NCBI RefSeq assembly: GCF_047511655.1
Contig: NC_133395.1
Coordinates: forward strand, 148,046,318-148,110,317
Length of the DNA: 64,000 nucleotides
From: Castor canadensis
Lineage: Eukaryota; Chordata; Mammalia; Rodentia; Castoridae
Direction of reading: 5' to 3'
A model generated the notes under the pieces. The model did not search any database. It worked only from the letters and a program-made list of their open reading frames with translations, and had not been told where the DNA came from. Every line of letters starts with the position of its first letter. Within the stretch, counting starts at the first letter, position 1. The position numbers were made by a program, and so were the translations under genes. Below, piece by piece: positions 1-12,217 of the stretch.

Positions 1-2390
1 ATTGTCTGCTGAAGTCGAACCACAGCTGTGGTTGTCGGCTCAGATTTAACAGGAGCTTCTGCACGCAGCAGCCGCTGGCCACCTCCTGGTGTCATCTGCC
101 TTCGAGGAGCCACCTCCTCCATGCCCACCTCTGCCCAAGGAGCTCATCAGGCTAGTCCTGCTCGCAGAATTACTGTCCTTTGATCAGAAGCTGCTGTCGT
201 GACTGCCTTTCCCAGCTGTCCTTCCTGGCTGTCCACCTCAGTGGCAATGGTATTAACCCTGTCCACCTACATGCCACATGGGCCCTGTGTCGGTCCTTGT
301 GCCAGACCTGTACCACGGAGCCCACCAGGAGGAGCAGGTGCGCAGGCTGCTTCTGCTCCAGTGGGACAGCAGCCTTCCTGAAAATCCACTGGGTGCTGCA
401 CTGAGGAATGCACGGCCTGCACCTCAGGGCCTGTCTGGGACATACGCCTTCCCAGGGACGGGCGTGTCTGTCAGGGACGGACACAGGCCTCTGGGGTTCA
501 GCCCAGAAGGAGTTGCCGGCTCTTGAGAGAAAGGGGCCCTGCTTGGCCTCGAGCCTAGAACAGGGCCAAGAGGCTCCACACAGCGCAGGTGTGCGTGTGG
601 GGACTTCTTCCTGCAGCCTCGGAGGGCAGGGCCCGGCCCATTGTCCCAGGCCAGGACAGGAAGCACGTTCTGTCCCCAATCGCCTGGGTGGATTAATTTA
701 CAGTGGGGAGCACAGAGCTGGCGCCCACACCTGTTTTTCCCTCTGAGAAAGGAGGCCAGCTTCCGGACTCAGGGCTCTCAGGACACCCTCCCCATTCCCC
801 GCACCCCGAGGTCCTCGGCTGGCTGGCACCGAGCTCCGAGCTCCGCCTGGGCTCCAATGGAGCCTGCCTGCCCAGTCAACGTCACTGCCTGAGCCAGTCC
901 CCTCGCCCCCGCCACGCCAGCCGTAGGCTAAGCCCTGTGGGGTTCATAGCGCAGTGGCCAGAAGTGAAAACTGGCAGCCTTTTCCTTCCCCTTTAATGGG
1001 GACCCCCTCTCTGAACCCCACCGTGCCAGGTGATGCAGACAGCGCCCCTTTGGGGGGAGTTGGAATCTCATCTTGCTGATGCTCAAACTGAGACTGCAGA
1101 GACCAGCTGCCCGGGTCCTCTGTAGAGCTGCAGGGAGCAAACTCAATTCTGCTCTCCAGGCCAGGTTAAACGTGTAGCTGAGTGACACAGGGGGGCACAC
1201 CAGGGCAGGGAATGGCCAGTGGCCACAGGGCACACTGAGGTTGAGGAGGACCAGCATCTCCAGAGCCGCTGCTCAGCCCTAGTCTGCTGTGGTCTTGAAC
1301 TAAGGTGGCTTCATGTGGCCAGATTTTACATGGAATCCCCACATTTCTCCATGTTAGTAACTCACACAATAAACTTCTAAACGCTGGCAGGTCAGAGAAA
1401 GCCTGTTTGCAAGTGCCAGGCTACCTGCAGTTCCTACCATTCACCTCAGCTCTGTGCCACAATACCAGGGCTGACAATGAGCACCTGCTGTATGCACCCT
1501 CAGGTCCTCCCCCTGCATTGGGCACCATGCACAGAGGAGCCCAGGCTCCAAAGGTGAATCTTACAGGCCATGGCACCCAGCCCATCCAGCTTCCCTCATT
1601 CTGCCCCTCCTCCCTGGGTCCAGTTCATCACCAGTGACCCAGATGAAGAGGCAAAGAAAGAAATTTGGCGTCTGGTAGAGGATAGAGATGCCAACCCTGT
1701 TCCTAGGTCCCTCTCTTGTTTTCATAGAATGTCCTTGAGATGGTCACCCAGACCCCACTCTACCCTGAGCTAACCACTAGTCAGCACTGCCAGCATTGGT
1801 CAGTGTGTGCCTTGCTCAAAATAAGCTCAGCTGTCTGACCTTGTGGCTCCAGATATCTCTGTTCTCCTCCTCTGCTCAGGCCCCCTGCCCACCTCCTCCT
1901 GGCCCAGCAGCCCACCATTTGGAGGCCACGGCTGCCTCGACTGGACCGCTTCCTCCCACCTAAGGCCCTGGATCCAGGTTCTCATGAGTCCCCCTGAGTG
2001 ACAGGGCTGCCCTTTGTGGAGGGGGAGATTAGAGGCGTGCTGGAGGCTGTGAGCCTCGCCCGGCTGACAGGGGACGTCAGACCTGCACACCATGGAGCCC
2101 AGAGCGAGGAGAGTCTTGACAGGCCTGGAGGGGATCCAAGTGGGGGACTGCGGGAGGGGGACAGCTCCTCACATACAAAGGCCAGGCCTGTCTTCACACC
2201 TGCAGGGAGGCGGGGGCCGCAGGGGGATGAATAATTCGCTCTGAAAGAAGCATGTCATGGGGAGATAGCTCAGCCAGACACTTCAAATAAAGGCAAGCAG
2301 CCGCGGTGACAGGGGACATTCTTTGCCACCGATGTGCTACTGGAACTTAAGTGCTGAGATGTTGTGAAAGAAAGGCACCTCGAACCCTTT
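1..2390. other. Unique GC-moderate intergenic DNA, no gene seen
   Basis: No SINE, LTR or LINE that I recognise, and no open frame with recognisable protein features. The frames of up to 169 codons overlap each other on both strands, which is typical of GC-rich non-coding DNA. The segment 2225-2345 has a balanced composition with a GATAG core and may be a conserved non-coding element. Confidence 0.6.
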
Positions 2391-2399
2391 GTAGTTATT

Positions 2400-2440
2400 T
2401 TTATTTAAAAAAAAAAATTGAGAGAGAGAGAGAGAGAGGA
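2400..2440 (+). repeat. A-rich and (GA)n simple repeat
   Basis: A run of eleven A followed by about ten GA units; probably the decayed tail of an older retroposon. Confidence 0.8.
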
Positions 2441-2635
2441 AAATACCAGCACAGAAGCAAAGACAAGCCTAGAGCCCCAGGAAAGGCCAATGAGTTTTGG
2501 CACCTTAATTTTATCTTTTGTCACAAGACTTGCACTTCGTAGACACACCAGCAGCCCAGGTCTGTGAATCCCTGCTGCCTCTTGCCACCTGGCACACGGA
2601 CGCCACCTGTACCCCACAAAATCCTGCCAGACTTC

Positions 2636-2718
2636 CTGCAGGATTACAAGTTCAAAGCCAGCCTAGGCTACAAAGCAAAACCCTGTCTCAAAAAAGAAAA
2701 ACAAGAAAGAATAAAGAA
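2636..2718 (+). mobile_element. B1-like SINE fragment
   Basis: Holds the B1 right-hand motifs AAAGCCAGCCTAGGCTACA and CCCTGTCTCAAAAA followed by an A-rich tail. The 5' half is missing. Confidence 0.7.
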
Positions 2719-2829
2719 TGAGGCTGACTTATGGATGCACTCATGAATGGAGGTCACAGAATTAAGTGTGAAAAGTTGTAGAATGCCGTGTGTGTGCGCG
2801 CGTGCTATGCAAGTGTGTGATTTATGTTG

Positions 2830-3185
2830 TGTTATAGCAATTTACCATTGCTGTGACAAAATACCTGAGACTGGTTATCTGTAAAGAAAAGAGGTTTATT
2901 TATCTTGAAGTTTTTAGGCTGAAAGTTCAAACAACACATTGACAACTGTGTGTCACATCATCAAGATGGCATACTGGGGAGAGCAGTGGAGAGACTTCCA
3001 GAGACTGGGAAGGGACCAGTCTTGCTCTTTTTATAACAACCCACTCTCACAAGGTCCCAAGAAAACACTTTAACCCCGTCAAGGCCACGCCCCCAGTGAC
3101 CTAATCACCTCCCACCAGGCTCCACCTCTTAAAGGTTCCCTCAGCACACGAACCTTGGGGGACAAACCACACCTGCACCAAGGCC
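2830..3185 (-). mobile_element. MaLR-type LTR, antisense
   Basis: Shows hallmarks of a mammalian MaLR LTR read backwards: TACCATTGCTGTGACAAAAT, an AAAGAGGTTTATTT signal zone, CCTAATCACCTCCCACCAGG and GGGGACAAACCA at its end. The copy at 54850-55250 shares the same signatures. Confidence 0.6.
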
Positions 3186-3552
3186 AGCATAGCACAGGAA
3201 ATGCCTGTGGTTCTCCCCAGACCATTGACCATGGCCACTTGTAGAGCCGAGATTTAAGGGAACTTTTTATTATACATACTTGGGTATTATTTTAAATTTT
3301 AAATTTTTAAATGAGCATATAGTACCTTGGTAATAAAAAATAATAATACAGACTCCTAACCATGTGGTTTAGCAACAACCTAGGACTCCAGTGCTCAGGG
3401 GAGGAGGGGAGGAGGGAAGGGCCCGCACAGGCCTCAGCCACCGTCCTGCTCCCAAGGGCAGCAGATACTCTGCCTGGACCCTCCAGTGGGCATCTGCACA
3501 TGGCACGCTGGCTATGGAGGAGGGACTTTTGGAGGGTTAAGTGAGGTCACTA

Positions 3553-3648
3553 GGCCCTCACCAGCCTCCAGAACTGTGCTCCAGATAAACCTCTATTCTC
3601 CCATAAGTTACCCAGTGTTCAGTTGCGACATTCAGTTACCAGGGAAAG
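3553..3648 (+). mobile_element. MLT/MST-type LTR 3' fragment
   Basis: Carries the CAGCCTCCAGAACTGTG signature followed by a CCAGATAAACCTCTATT poly(A) zone, the usual 3' half of an MLT/MST LTR. Confidence 0.5.
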
Positions 3649-3911
3649 CTAAGATGCAAGGTCACCCAGCTGCAAGGGAGGCTGGGAGTGGGCAGGGCTG
3701 TCACCGCTGGCTCGGGCAGGAGCTACTTCCCCTCTGGCCCATTGACTTCTCTTCCTTCAAGTCTTCTGTGATTTTTTTTTTCTCTTCTCTTAAAGCAAAG
3801 GTACTTTCTCTAAATGTCTCTAAGTGCATAGTTTTCAACTAAATCCTGTCTGCTCATGGAAACTCCCTCCAATGACATCCTGTGAACAGGGTTCTGTTAG
3901 CATTTCTCAGT

Positions 3912-4004
3912 AATATTTTCTTCCCTCCCCTCCCCTCCCCTTCCCTCTCACTTCCCTCCCCTCCCCTCCCCTCCCTTCCCCTCCCTTCCCCTCACCTCCC
4001 TTTT
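3912..4004 (+). repeat. Pyrimidine tract (CCCCTCCCTT)n
   Basis: About 93 bases of almost pure C and T in blocks of CCCTCCCC. The minus strand is a G-rich purine run that can form G-quadruplex or triplex structures. Confidence 0.9.
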
Positions 4005-4063
4005 ACTACCGCTGGGGAGGAACCCTCACGAATGCTAAGCAAGTGCTCTACCACTGAGCCGTA
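4005..4063 (-). mobile_element. ID-like SINE fragment
   Basis: Reads GCTAAGCAAGTGCTCTACCACTG, the reverse of the tRNA-derived box A region; box B end lost in the pyrimidine tract. Confidence 0.65.
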
Positions 4064-4267
4064 TGTGTGTGTGTGTGCACACGCGGTTAGTTTTGTTTGA
4101 GGATTGTCGTTTGTTTTCCACAAACACTTCAAACTTAGGCATTTCCATTTTGGCACCTTGAAGAGAACAGCCAACTGCTAAGAAGACCGGGCAACAGTGC
4201 AATCTTCTGGGCATAAGGAGACCCTGACTTGCTATGCCTGTGAGAACCCCCAACTTTCTTTTCCCCT

Positions 4268-4345
4268 GGAGCAGGGACAGAATGAAGGACAGAACCAAGC
4301 AGGCACTGCACCTCTGAGCTACATCTCCAGCACAATACCCCACTT
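4268..4345 (-). mobile_element. ID-like SINE, degenerate
   Basis: Ends CTGAGCTACATCTCCAGCAC, the 5' end of an ID unit in reverse; box B is diverged. Confidence 0.55.
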
Positions 4346-4346
4346 T

Positions 4347-4562
4347 TTCTTTTTCCTTTTTATGGTGGGAGTGGGGTTTGAACTCATCACCTCATGCTTG
4401 CTAGGCAGGTGCTCTACCACTTCAACCACTCTGCTAGCCCTTTTTTGTGTTGGGTATTTTTGAGATAGGGTGTCGCTTTTGCCCAGGCTGGCCCCAAACT
4501 GCTATCTTCCTGATCTCTACCACCCCATTAGCTAGGATTACAGGTGTGAGCACCCTGCAGGG
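4347..4562 (-). mobile_element. Dimeric B1-ID SINE
   Basis: Full reverse copy: T-rich tail, GGGTTTGAACTCA (box B), GCTAGGCAGGTGCTCTACCA (box A), then the B1-like half ending GCTAGGATTACAGGTGTGAG. Confidence 0.9.
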
Positions 4563-5319
4563 TTGAATGTCTTTTAAAACCAAGACAACAAACAAAAACA
4601 ATGTCCTTGATACAACTGAAATGATCTTTGAACTGAGTTATTCTGCGCAGTGAAATGGAGTGATTTCTTCCTGGTGGCTTTATATGTGCTGGGTCCTACA
4701 TAGATCTACACAAGTCCAGGTGTCTCCTGTGCTGTCCCTGGCCTTGGAGCTGTGCCTCACCCACCCCTTACCTTGCAGCCTGCCCTGAGAGTTCCTCCCA
4801 TTCTCCTGATCGCTTGTGACTCCACCTGGACTCTTGTTCTCACGCACTCCTCCTTGTTCCTTGTCATCCTTTGTCTCTGCTCCTACCTGGAGGTGGCAAT
4901 ACGTCCTTTTCCGTTAGCTCAGGAGACACTGTGGACGTGTCTGATTTTACTGAAGCTTGGGGGCAGTTTATGACAGCAGCGAGACACCTCTTCCCAGGGC
5001 ACTGGGGCAGAGGTTAAGCACTGTTAAATACCTTTAGAGCACTATTAATGTTAGTGACAGGCCTTTATCATAAGCACCCTTTTAATGTTTATTTTTCCTT
5101 ACATAAGCTGACACCTTTAGACTTCCCTGGTGCCCCGCTGCCCTGAGCAGAGGACTGTCAGCCCAGCAGCTGGTCATGCTGTCCTCATAGCAGCCCCGCT
5201 GCTTTGAACACTCCACGGAGGCCTTGAGGAAGCCGCACTGTCACCACAGCTGCTGAAGCAGACTCTGGCTCCAGGCGGCACTCACAGCCATGAGTGTTTC
5301 GAACAGTTTGCTCTGGACT

Positions 5320-5653
5320 TTGTGTCATCACAGCCATTTTCACCCAGGCCAGAGGGAGAGCACTTCTCCTGTGGTCCAGTGTAAGGCCTGTGATTGGTGC
5401 AAATACAGCTCTTCATTTGCATGAAGGTCTGCTATGATTGGTGCAAGTACAAGTGCTTCATTTGCATGGGGGACTGCTGTGATTGGTGCAGACACCCTTG
5501 CTGCACCCTCTTTCTGGCTATATAAGCAGGCTGTTCAGCTCACTTTTGGAGTCCTCTGAGATCCTTCCTGTGCGGGTCCTAGTGTGGCAGCATTAGCCCT
5601 ATTAAAAGGCTTCTTTTCAGTAGTCCTTTCCTACCTACATGTGAGCTTTATCA
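5320..5653 (+). mobile_element. ERV LTR with tandem U3 enhancer repeats
   Basis: U3 carries three GATTGG (inverted CCAAT) boxes at 5392, 5436 and 5481 and two ATTTGCAT octamers at 5415-5422 and 5460-5467, in units of about 45 bp. Then comes TATATAA at 5519-5525 and ATTAAA at 5601-5606. The order U3 enhancers, TATA, poly(A) signal is that of a retroviral LTR in plus orientation. The 5' edge is a guess; a CA end at 5652-5653 is followed by TTTGGAG, a possible primer-site start. No coding remnant was recognised downstream. Confidence 0.65.
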
Positions 5654-6289
5654 TTTGGAGAGTGAGCTGAGCTGATGACAGAAGCAGCAAAGGAATGGTG
5701 ACAGTGGCAAAAGTGGTACCAGCACAGAAGGGCAGCTAGAGAGCTCTAGAGAGTGACCAGGGCAGGAACAACAGGGAGCAGAGGCACAGAAGGTGAGAGA
5801 GGGCAGAGAGCTGAGTCTGAAGAGCAGTAGAAGGGTGTGAGGAGACAGAGATGAGAACCTGTAAGTCCTGGTCACTCAAAGAGTTCAGAGGAGAGCCAGG
5901 TCTTTGGGGCCTAGGATCGCAGACACCCTAGGCCCAAGAGCTGTGTCACCAGCCACTCTAGAAGCCGAGGCTTGTAGCAGTAGTAAGCATTGCCTGCTGA
6001 CACCTGCTGCTGCCACTCACTCCTGCTGGAAGCCAAGTGCCAGAGCCATGGTCTCTGTGGCCAAAGCCTGGAGCAGAAGGCCCCTAGCCTCAGGCCTGGA
6101 GCTGGGAGCCTCTGGGTCTCCATGCAGCCCTTAGGCCTGGGCACTCAAGGAGCCCGACTGCCAGAGCTAGAAGAGGTTCTCACCTTCTCACCATTTCTAT
6201 CAGGAAGAGCAGGAGGACCCCGGGCAGCTGATTGATAGCAGCAGTGTAAACCTCAATCAGATAGCAGCTCTCTAACTAAAAGTGATTAA
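5654..6289. other. Sequence 3' of the LTR, unassigned
   Basis: Purine-rich for the first 200 bases (repeated CAGAG/AGAG), possibly ERV leader. The rest shows no recognisable gene or repeat. Confidence 0.4.
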
Positions 6290-6540
6290 TAACTGGGTGC
6301 TGGTGGCTCACACCTGTAATCCTAGCTACTTTGGAGGCTGAGATCGGGAGGATCACCATTTGAGACCATCTAGGGCATAGTTCATGAGACCCCCTCCACC
6401 CACCATCTCCAGAATAACCAGAGCAAAATGGACTGGAGGTGTTGCTCAAGCAGTAGAGCACCCACTTTGCAAGTGCTAAGCCCTGAGTTCAAACTCCTTT
6501 GTCACCAAAAATAAATAAATAAATATAAATAAATAAAGGG
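6290..6540 (+). mobile_element. Dimeric B1-ID SINE, complete
   Basis: Starts CTGGGTGCTGGTGGCTCACA, passes through the ACCAGAGCAAAATGGACTGG linker into GCTCAAGCAGTAGAGCACCC and ends in an (AAAT)n tail. Confidence 0.92.
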
Positions 6541-8499
6541 GGGAGTGATTAATAAGAGTAAAAGTGAAAGGACAACCCCATCACCAAGACCCCCTGGTGG
6601 CTCCTGTTCTACCTCCCAGGTCCCTATGCTCAGAGCTCTGCCCTCCTAAATTACCATTCATTTCTCAATCAATAGCTCAGTCCTGTTTTTTTCATTTCCT
6701 TCCAAAACAAAACTCTTCCCTTCCCAGCCTTCTTTTCCTAAAGAAAGAGAGTTCCCTCCCTAAGAAGAGCTTTGGGGTAACATCTACACCGTTTTTCTCT
6801 TAAGCTCTGGACCAAGCTGATGTTTATGGACCGAGTGGAAAGAACAAAGAACTTGGTTCTGAAGCTGGAAATCAAACCAACTTGATTATGGAGGAGAAAT
6901 GGAAACCCAAAGACATCTGACCTGAAAGGATACAGGGGGCAAAGTGTCATTGGTTTCATGTTGATCAAATCTCTGAAATTTTCTAGTGGCATTGTCCTGT
7001 GATGCCGGCAGGTGACATGAGGTGTTATTGATAGAATTCTTGCTAAGGAGGGTTGCTCACTTCCCCTTCAGAAGCCTTAAGATGCTCACAGCAACTCACA
7101 AACCTCCTCTACCAGCCATGTCAGGAGGAGGAGAAGCCACAGTTGTTTAGAGAAGGGCCAGCCCACTTTCCCCAAGACCCGTGATCACACCATGGTGCAA
7201 AGCAACAGCAAGTCTGAGGCTGGCAAGGCTGGCTGGCAGCCTCAGGGGTCTCACCTTCTTATATCCCACACACACCCTGTCCCAGTCACCTGCCCCAGCC
7301 TCCAGCCCAGCCCTGCACACGTGTTGTCACTTCCCAGCAAGGCTTTCTGACCTGGCTCCAGCCTCTCATGCCCATCTGCCTGTCACACCACAGCAAATTT
7401 CAAAATCACAAATCAGATCCTGGTTACATTTCTGACACAGCATTGTGAAGCCCTTCTTGGCTGCCTCGGTGATCACTACTGCCTCTTCATTCTCACAGCA
7501 TCCACCATGGGGACATCCCAGCATCTCTTGCATCAGATGACCCTGGTGTGAGAGTCACTGCTGTAGAAAAGCATCCCATGAGTGCATGTTCGTATCATTT
7601 AAATTCTCCATCCTCCCCAATCTTGGATCCTTTTCTCCCATCTCTAGCCTTACTATTTATCAGCACGCATGATCCACAGGCAATAATTCCCTGTTCACTC
7701 TTCCTGATGGCTCCCGTCTTACAGCAGTCACCTGGAAAGCTTAGAAATCATTTCTGTCTTCATTGTCTTAAGAGGGTTGTTTCAGAACCTCTCCAAGCTG
7801 TTCCAGGGTGTAGACAGGGTAAACCCCCCCTGTGGAAGAGCAGGGTATGCTTGGGGCAGTAAGAAACACTGGGGTCTGTGGCAAATGAAGCCTTCTCCTG
7901 TAGGACCCTAACTGCTTCCGCCAGGACCTAAACCCAGTGTTCCCACAGCCCCTTCCTCTTCATACAAGCCCGAGCTTCAGATTTTCTTTGGTTGAAAGCT
8001 GTACATTGGCCACACCTGCCCTCAAGCACCCTCCTTTTTAGTTCTCATAATGGGAACCCCTTATGTTTTCTGCCATTCCCCGTTGGCTTCCCTGACTGCT
8101 CCTCAGCTGTGCCTCCCCCTCTTTCTCTCCACTCATTGCCACGTGCTAGGGACTTATAGCAGTCCCTGGAAGATGCCAGGTACCAACCAATGGTTGTGGA
8201 AAGAATTTGCTCTATGGGACACAGTGCAGCCTCTGCACTGACCTCTATGGCCTTGTGGGAAGGGAGCAGGACACAGCTTGGGGCAGCTGCACCCTGGACT
8301 GGATTGGGAAGCGTTCATGTTTCCTGGCCTCCTCCTTTCCAGCCCTGTGGGATCCAGAGTTCTGCTGGCCTCCAGGCCTTCCTGGGAGGCAGCTCTAGGG
8401 GCCATTTCATCTAAGCTTTGCTTTCAGAAAGGACCTTGAGTTCAGGCATTTTAATATTGTCTCTAAATGAGTTTATACCTACATTGTAACTTTTGAGCA
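6541..8499. other. Unique intergenic DNA, no gene seen
   Basis: Mixed-composition sequence without recognisable repeats or convincing coding frames. Confidence 0.55.
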
Positions 8500-8577
8500 T
8501 ATGGTGCTGGAGAGGTAACACAGGTTCTCATGAATACTGGACAAGTGCTGTACCTCTGAGCAAATCCTCAGCCCAAC
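8500..8577 (-). mobile_element. ID-like SINE fragment
   Basis: Reverse ID unit with GGACAAGTGCTGTACCTCTG and a CCTCAGCCC end. Confidence 0.55.
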
Positions 8578-9239
8578 ACATTTTTTTCTTGAAGGTGTTC
8601 ATCTGTGCTGTGTAGACATTTGCTGGGCCTCAGCAGGGGTCACCAGCTGTTTGTCTTGTCTTTATTGTTTAATACACCAGAAAGCTGTTTGGCTCCTAGA
8701 GGGAGGGCTGAGCCAGATCCCAGGGCCTTCAATACACTCTGCTTCTCCCTGCCTTTGAGGCCTCCCTGTGCCTGGAGCTGGGAGCAGAGGGAAGTGGAGT
8801 CTGGCCCACTTCTTTTCAGAGAAGCACATCCCTAGCCACTGACCTTCAAAGGCCATGAGACATTCCCTGGAACTGGACAAGGACCCAGTGCTGGGGACTG
8901 AGCTGCAGCCAGCAGCTGTGACTCTGGGCATCTTTCCCCAAGCAGTGGCTGCCCACTGAGGGCAAAGGCAATGGCTGAGTGTGACTTGGGTTTCAGTGTT
9001 GGGAGAGTGGACTGGAAAGGCTGCCATGTGGAGGGGGCCCTGCCAACAACTGGGTGCAGGGGACATTTCTGGGGACAGGGACACTTCTGGGGACTGTGTG
9101 CAGCCCACCAGGACATGTGGGCCCAAGAGGCTCCTGGGGAACTTAGGGAGGCTGAAAGAGGGCCTTACATGGGTGGCCAATGTGGGCTGTGAAGGGACAG
9201 GAAGGAGCCAAGCAAGCTGTGTTTTGGGAAATTTCTTAT

Positions 9240-9560
9240 TTTTGTTGTTTGTTGTTCATTTTCTTGTTTTACCCTTATTACTGAAAACTTCAAATTTTAC
9301 AGAAGAGCACACAGTTGACATAATGACACCTTACTACCTGGGCTCACCCAGGGCCAACAGTTTTCAAAGCAGGGTTGAAGTTACTGCATCTATTATGGTG
9401 AATGTGTATCCTGCACTGCATTATTTTGTAACAAATTGTAGACATCAGAGAATTCATTTGTAAGTATTATGTTTATGTTTCTCTAAAAGAAAAAAGAAAC
9501 TTTTTAATATAACCATAATAATATTGTAACTCCTTAAAAACTGACACTGTCTCCTTAATA
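9240..9560. mobile_element. Old LINE-1 3'-region fragment
   Basis: AT-rich block with the features of an old L1 3' UTR family: ACAAATTGTAGACATCAGAG, then AACTTTTTAATATAACC and TTCCTTAATACTATCAAATA. A second, poorer relative lies at 18800-18935. Confidence 0.45.
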
Positions 9561-9579
9561 CTATCAAATATCTAGTGTT

Positions 9580-9925
9580 GAGGGTTTGTGCCCCTGACCC
9601 CACAAAAACGTACGCTGAAGCCTTAACCCCAGGACCTCAGAAAATGACATGGCCTCTCAGAGGGCACTAGGGTGGGCCCTGAACTACGTGACTGGTGTCC
9701 TTTAAATAGGACAAATTTGGGCAGAGGAAGACATGCACAGCGGGTGCATGTCTGGGGCTCCCAAAAGCTGGAAGAACAGAGAAGCTTCCTCCCTTCAGAG
9801 GGACATGGAGCAGCTGTCACCTTGATTTCTGAGTTCTGGCTTCCAAGCCATGAGGCAGCAAATGTCTGTTATTCTAAGCCAGTAGTTTTGGGGCACTGTA
9901 TGGCAGCCCTTAAAAACTAACCTAG
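9580..9925 (+). mobile_element. MLT1-type LTR
   Basis: Matches MLT1 landmarks in order: GTACGCTGAAGCCTTAACCC, TAGGGTGGGCCCTGA, GACTGGTGTCCTTTAAATAG, GAGTTCTGGCTTCCA and GCAGCCCTTAAAAACTAA at the 3' end. Confidence 0.75.
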
Positions 9926-10366
9926 TCAGCATCTCAGAGGGCAGCAGCTCCCGTGTCACAGAGCCTCCTGGAAGTGCAGTGTCTCAGGCCACCCAGACCT
10001 GCAGCCCCAGACCCGTTCCTCAACAAGCTCCCTGGGACTCCTGCACACCGAGGGCTGAAAAACAGGACTGTCCTCTCTCCTGGGCATTTCTTGAAGTTCA
10101 TAGTCAGGCCTTGATGGGCCTCAGGTTTGGTTTTTTGGCCAGACTGTCTAGGTGGTGACTGTTCTTATGGCAGAGTGTACCTTGCCCAGGTGTTAGCAGA
10201 GGCTGATCTGCCTAAAGTCTGTTCATTTCCTAGGGTTGCAGAATGGTCACATTCTAGTTCCATGAGCCCTCCTTGTTCTCTAGCAGGAGTATGTCACCTG
10301 CTGTTTGTTTACCTGGTGGTACACTTGATCTAGGAAAGGAATAAGAGATGCTTGATTCTCATCCTC

Positions 10367-10580
10367 TTTTTTTTTTTTTTTTTGCGGTACTGGTATTTGG
10401 ACTCAGGGCCTCTACCAAGTGCTCTACCACGAACCACATCCCCAGCCCTTTTTGCATTTTTAGTTTATTTTTCAAATAGGAGCTAACACTTTTTCCTGGA
10501 GCCAACCTCAAACCTCAATCCTCCTACATCCACCCTCTCATAGCTGGGATTATAGATGTATACCACCACATCCAGCCCAT
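10367..10580 (-). mobile_element. Dimeric B1-ID SINE
   Basis: T17 tail, GGTATTTGGACTCAGGGCC, a shortened box A zone, and a B1 half ending TAGCTGGGATTATAGATGTA. Confidence 0.88.
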
Positions 10581-10959
10581 TCTTTCCCTCTTATGACACA
10601 TTTTTCAAAATAATGAGTTGGTTCCCAATGATGACGGTGCTTTGTTACTTTGTGTGTTTTTAGCACCATACAAACATGGTGTAACCTACTGTACTCACAA
10701 TCAGTAGGCTGCTATTGATACACAGCTTGCTCCATCTTTGCCAGTGGCTCCTGAGGCTTTTAAAAAATTTTTTTCTTAGTCCCCATGTGTCCATCCTGAG
10801 TGCACCTGAACTGCTCTTCGGTCTAGACCTAACTCACTTCCCAGAGCCACAGGCTATGGATTGGGCTTGAGACCCAAAACAGTAACTCACTGCCCAGAGT
10901 TCTCAGTGAGGTGCAGCAGGGAAAGGAAGGAGCCCTGCGGGGACTGGAGCTCCTCACTC

Positions 10960-11058
10960 TTTTCTTTTTCTGTTTTATTAAGTGGATGATAGGGAGGGGA
11001 ACCCAGAGCCTCACACAGCTGAGCACAACTCTGCCACTGAGCCACACCCCAGCCCACC
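10960..11058 (-). mobile_element. ID-like SINE
   Basis: Reverse ID unit ending GCCACTGAGCCACACCCCAG; diverged box B. Confidence 0.65.
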
Positions 11059-11924
11059 TGGCCCTAGGCATCTTGGAGGCCTTTCTTGTTTTCTGGTACA
11101 CCTCCCTCCTCCACACTCTCCCCATGCATCCCCTGCCCAGACCTGTAACCTCCCACTTCCCTGGGGACCCCTGGTTTCCTTCAGTGGTGTTTAGACACCA
11201 CGATTTGAACATAAGGGTGCTCACTGTTAGTTTTATTTCCAGAGCTCTCATTGAACAGCCAGGGTAAAACACAGTACACATTTTAGCACAAAAGAGTGAG
11301 CTCACACTTCAGTGAAATGCAATGGCCTGGGATTATTAACTTGAGCAGTTTACCATGTCTCCTTTCTCTCGTGCCTCAGATCTAGGCTCCCAGAGACACC
11401 AGGAAAGACAGAAACAGAATATCCTGTATTTTCCATTTGCCTTACCCCCGGGGCTCTGAGGGAGGAGCTGGAGCTGAAGTCACACTGGGGAGTGCCGGGA
11501 GAGGGGTCCTGACTCAGGATCACCCACAGAACAGAGGCTCCTGCAGGAGGCCACATGAGGTGAAGGGCTGAGGACGTGATGAGGCATCTCTGACCTGCAG
11601 AGGGTGCTGAGGCTGATGTCCTTCACAGGAGAGAGGTCCTCACTGCTCCTGTCCAAGGGGCCACCAGTGACTAGAACTGACAAAACACAGCTATGTACAT
11701 TACAGGGTGTTTACAGTGACGCCATGTGACACATTACAGCTGTTGAGAGGGGAAATGCTGTGATGTAGTTATGCTCACACATGTGCATGTGCACACCTAG
11801 ACTGCTGTGAGGAGTGAGCAAGGCAGTGGAATATGAACACAGAGCTGAATGAGAAAGATGCCTCTAACTCTGTCCGTGGACCTCTCTGACTGTATGTTTG
11901 ACTCTTTTAACTTAAATTTTTTAA
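11059..11924. other. Unique intergenic DNA, no gene seen
   Basis: No repeat or coding signature recognised. Confidence 0.5.
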
Positions 11925-12217
11925 GTAGCTTTTCTTAGAGAAGTTTTAGGCTCACAGAAAAATGGAGCATAGCATACAGAAACCTCTCACATACCCTCTG
12001 CCCACCCCACACACAGCCTCTTCCCCACCAACACCCCCACCAGGGCAGTTTGGTTGTCACGATCACTGGTCGATGGTTGATGTGACAGTCACTTGTGGTG
12101 GTAGACACTCTGAGGGTTTGAACAGATGTACAAGGATATGAAATCACCATCACAGTGTCACGCAGAAGGTGTCACCACCCTCAGACTCCTCTGTGCTCAG
12201 TCCGTGCATCCCTCTGA

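Noticed and set aside
8662-9180. Minus frame of 172 codons
   Set aside because: No protein features, overlapped on plus by similar frames.
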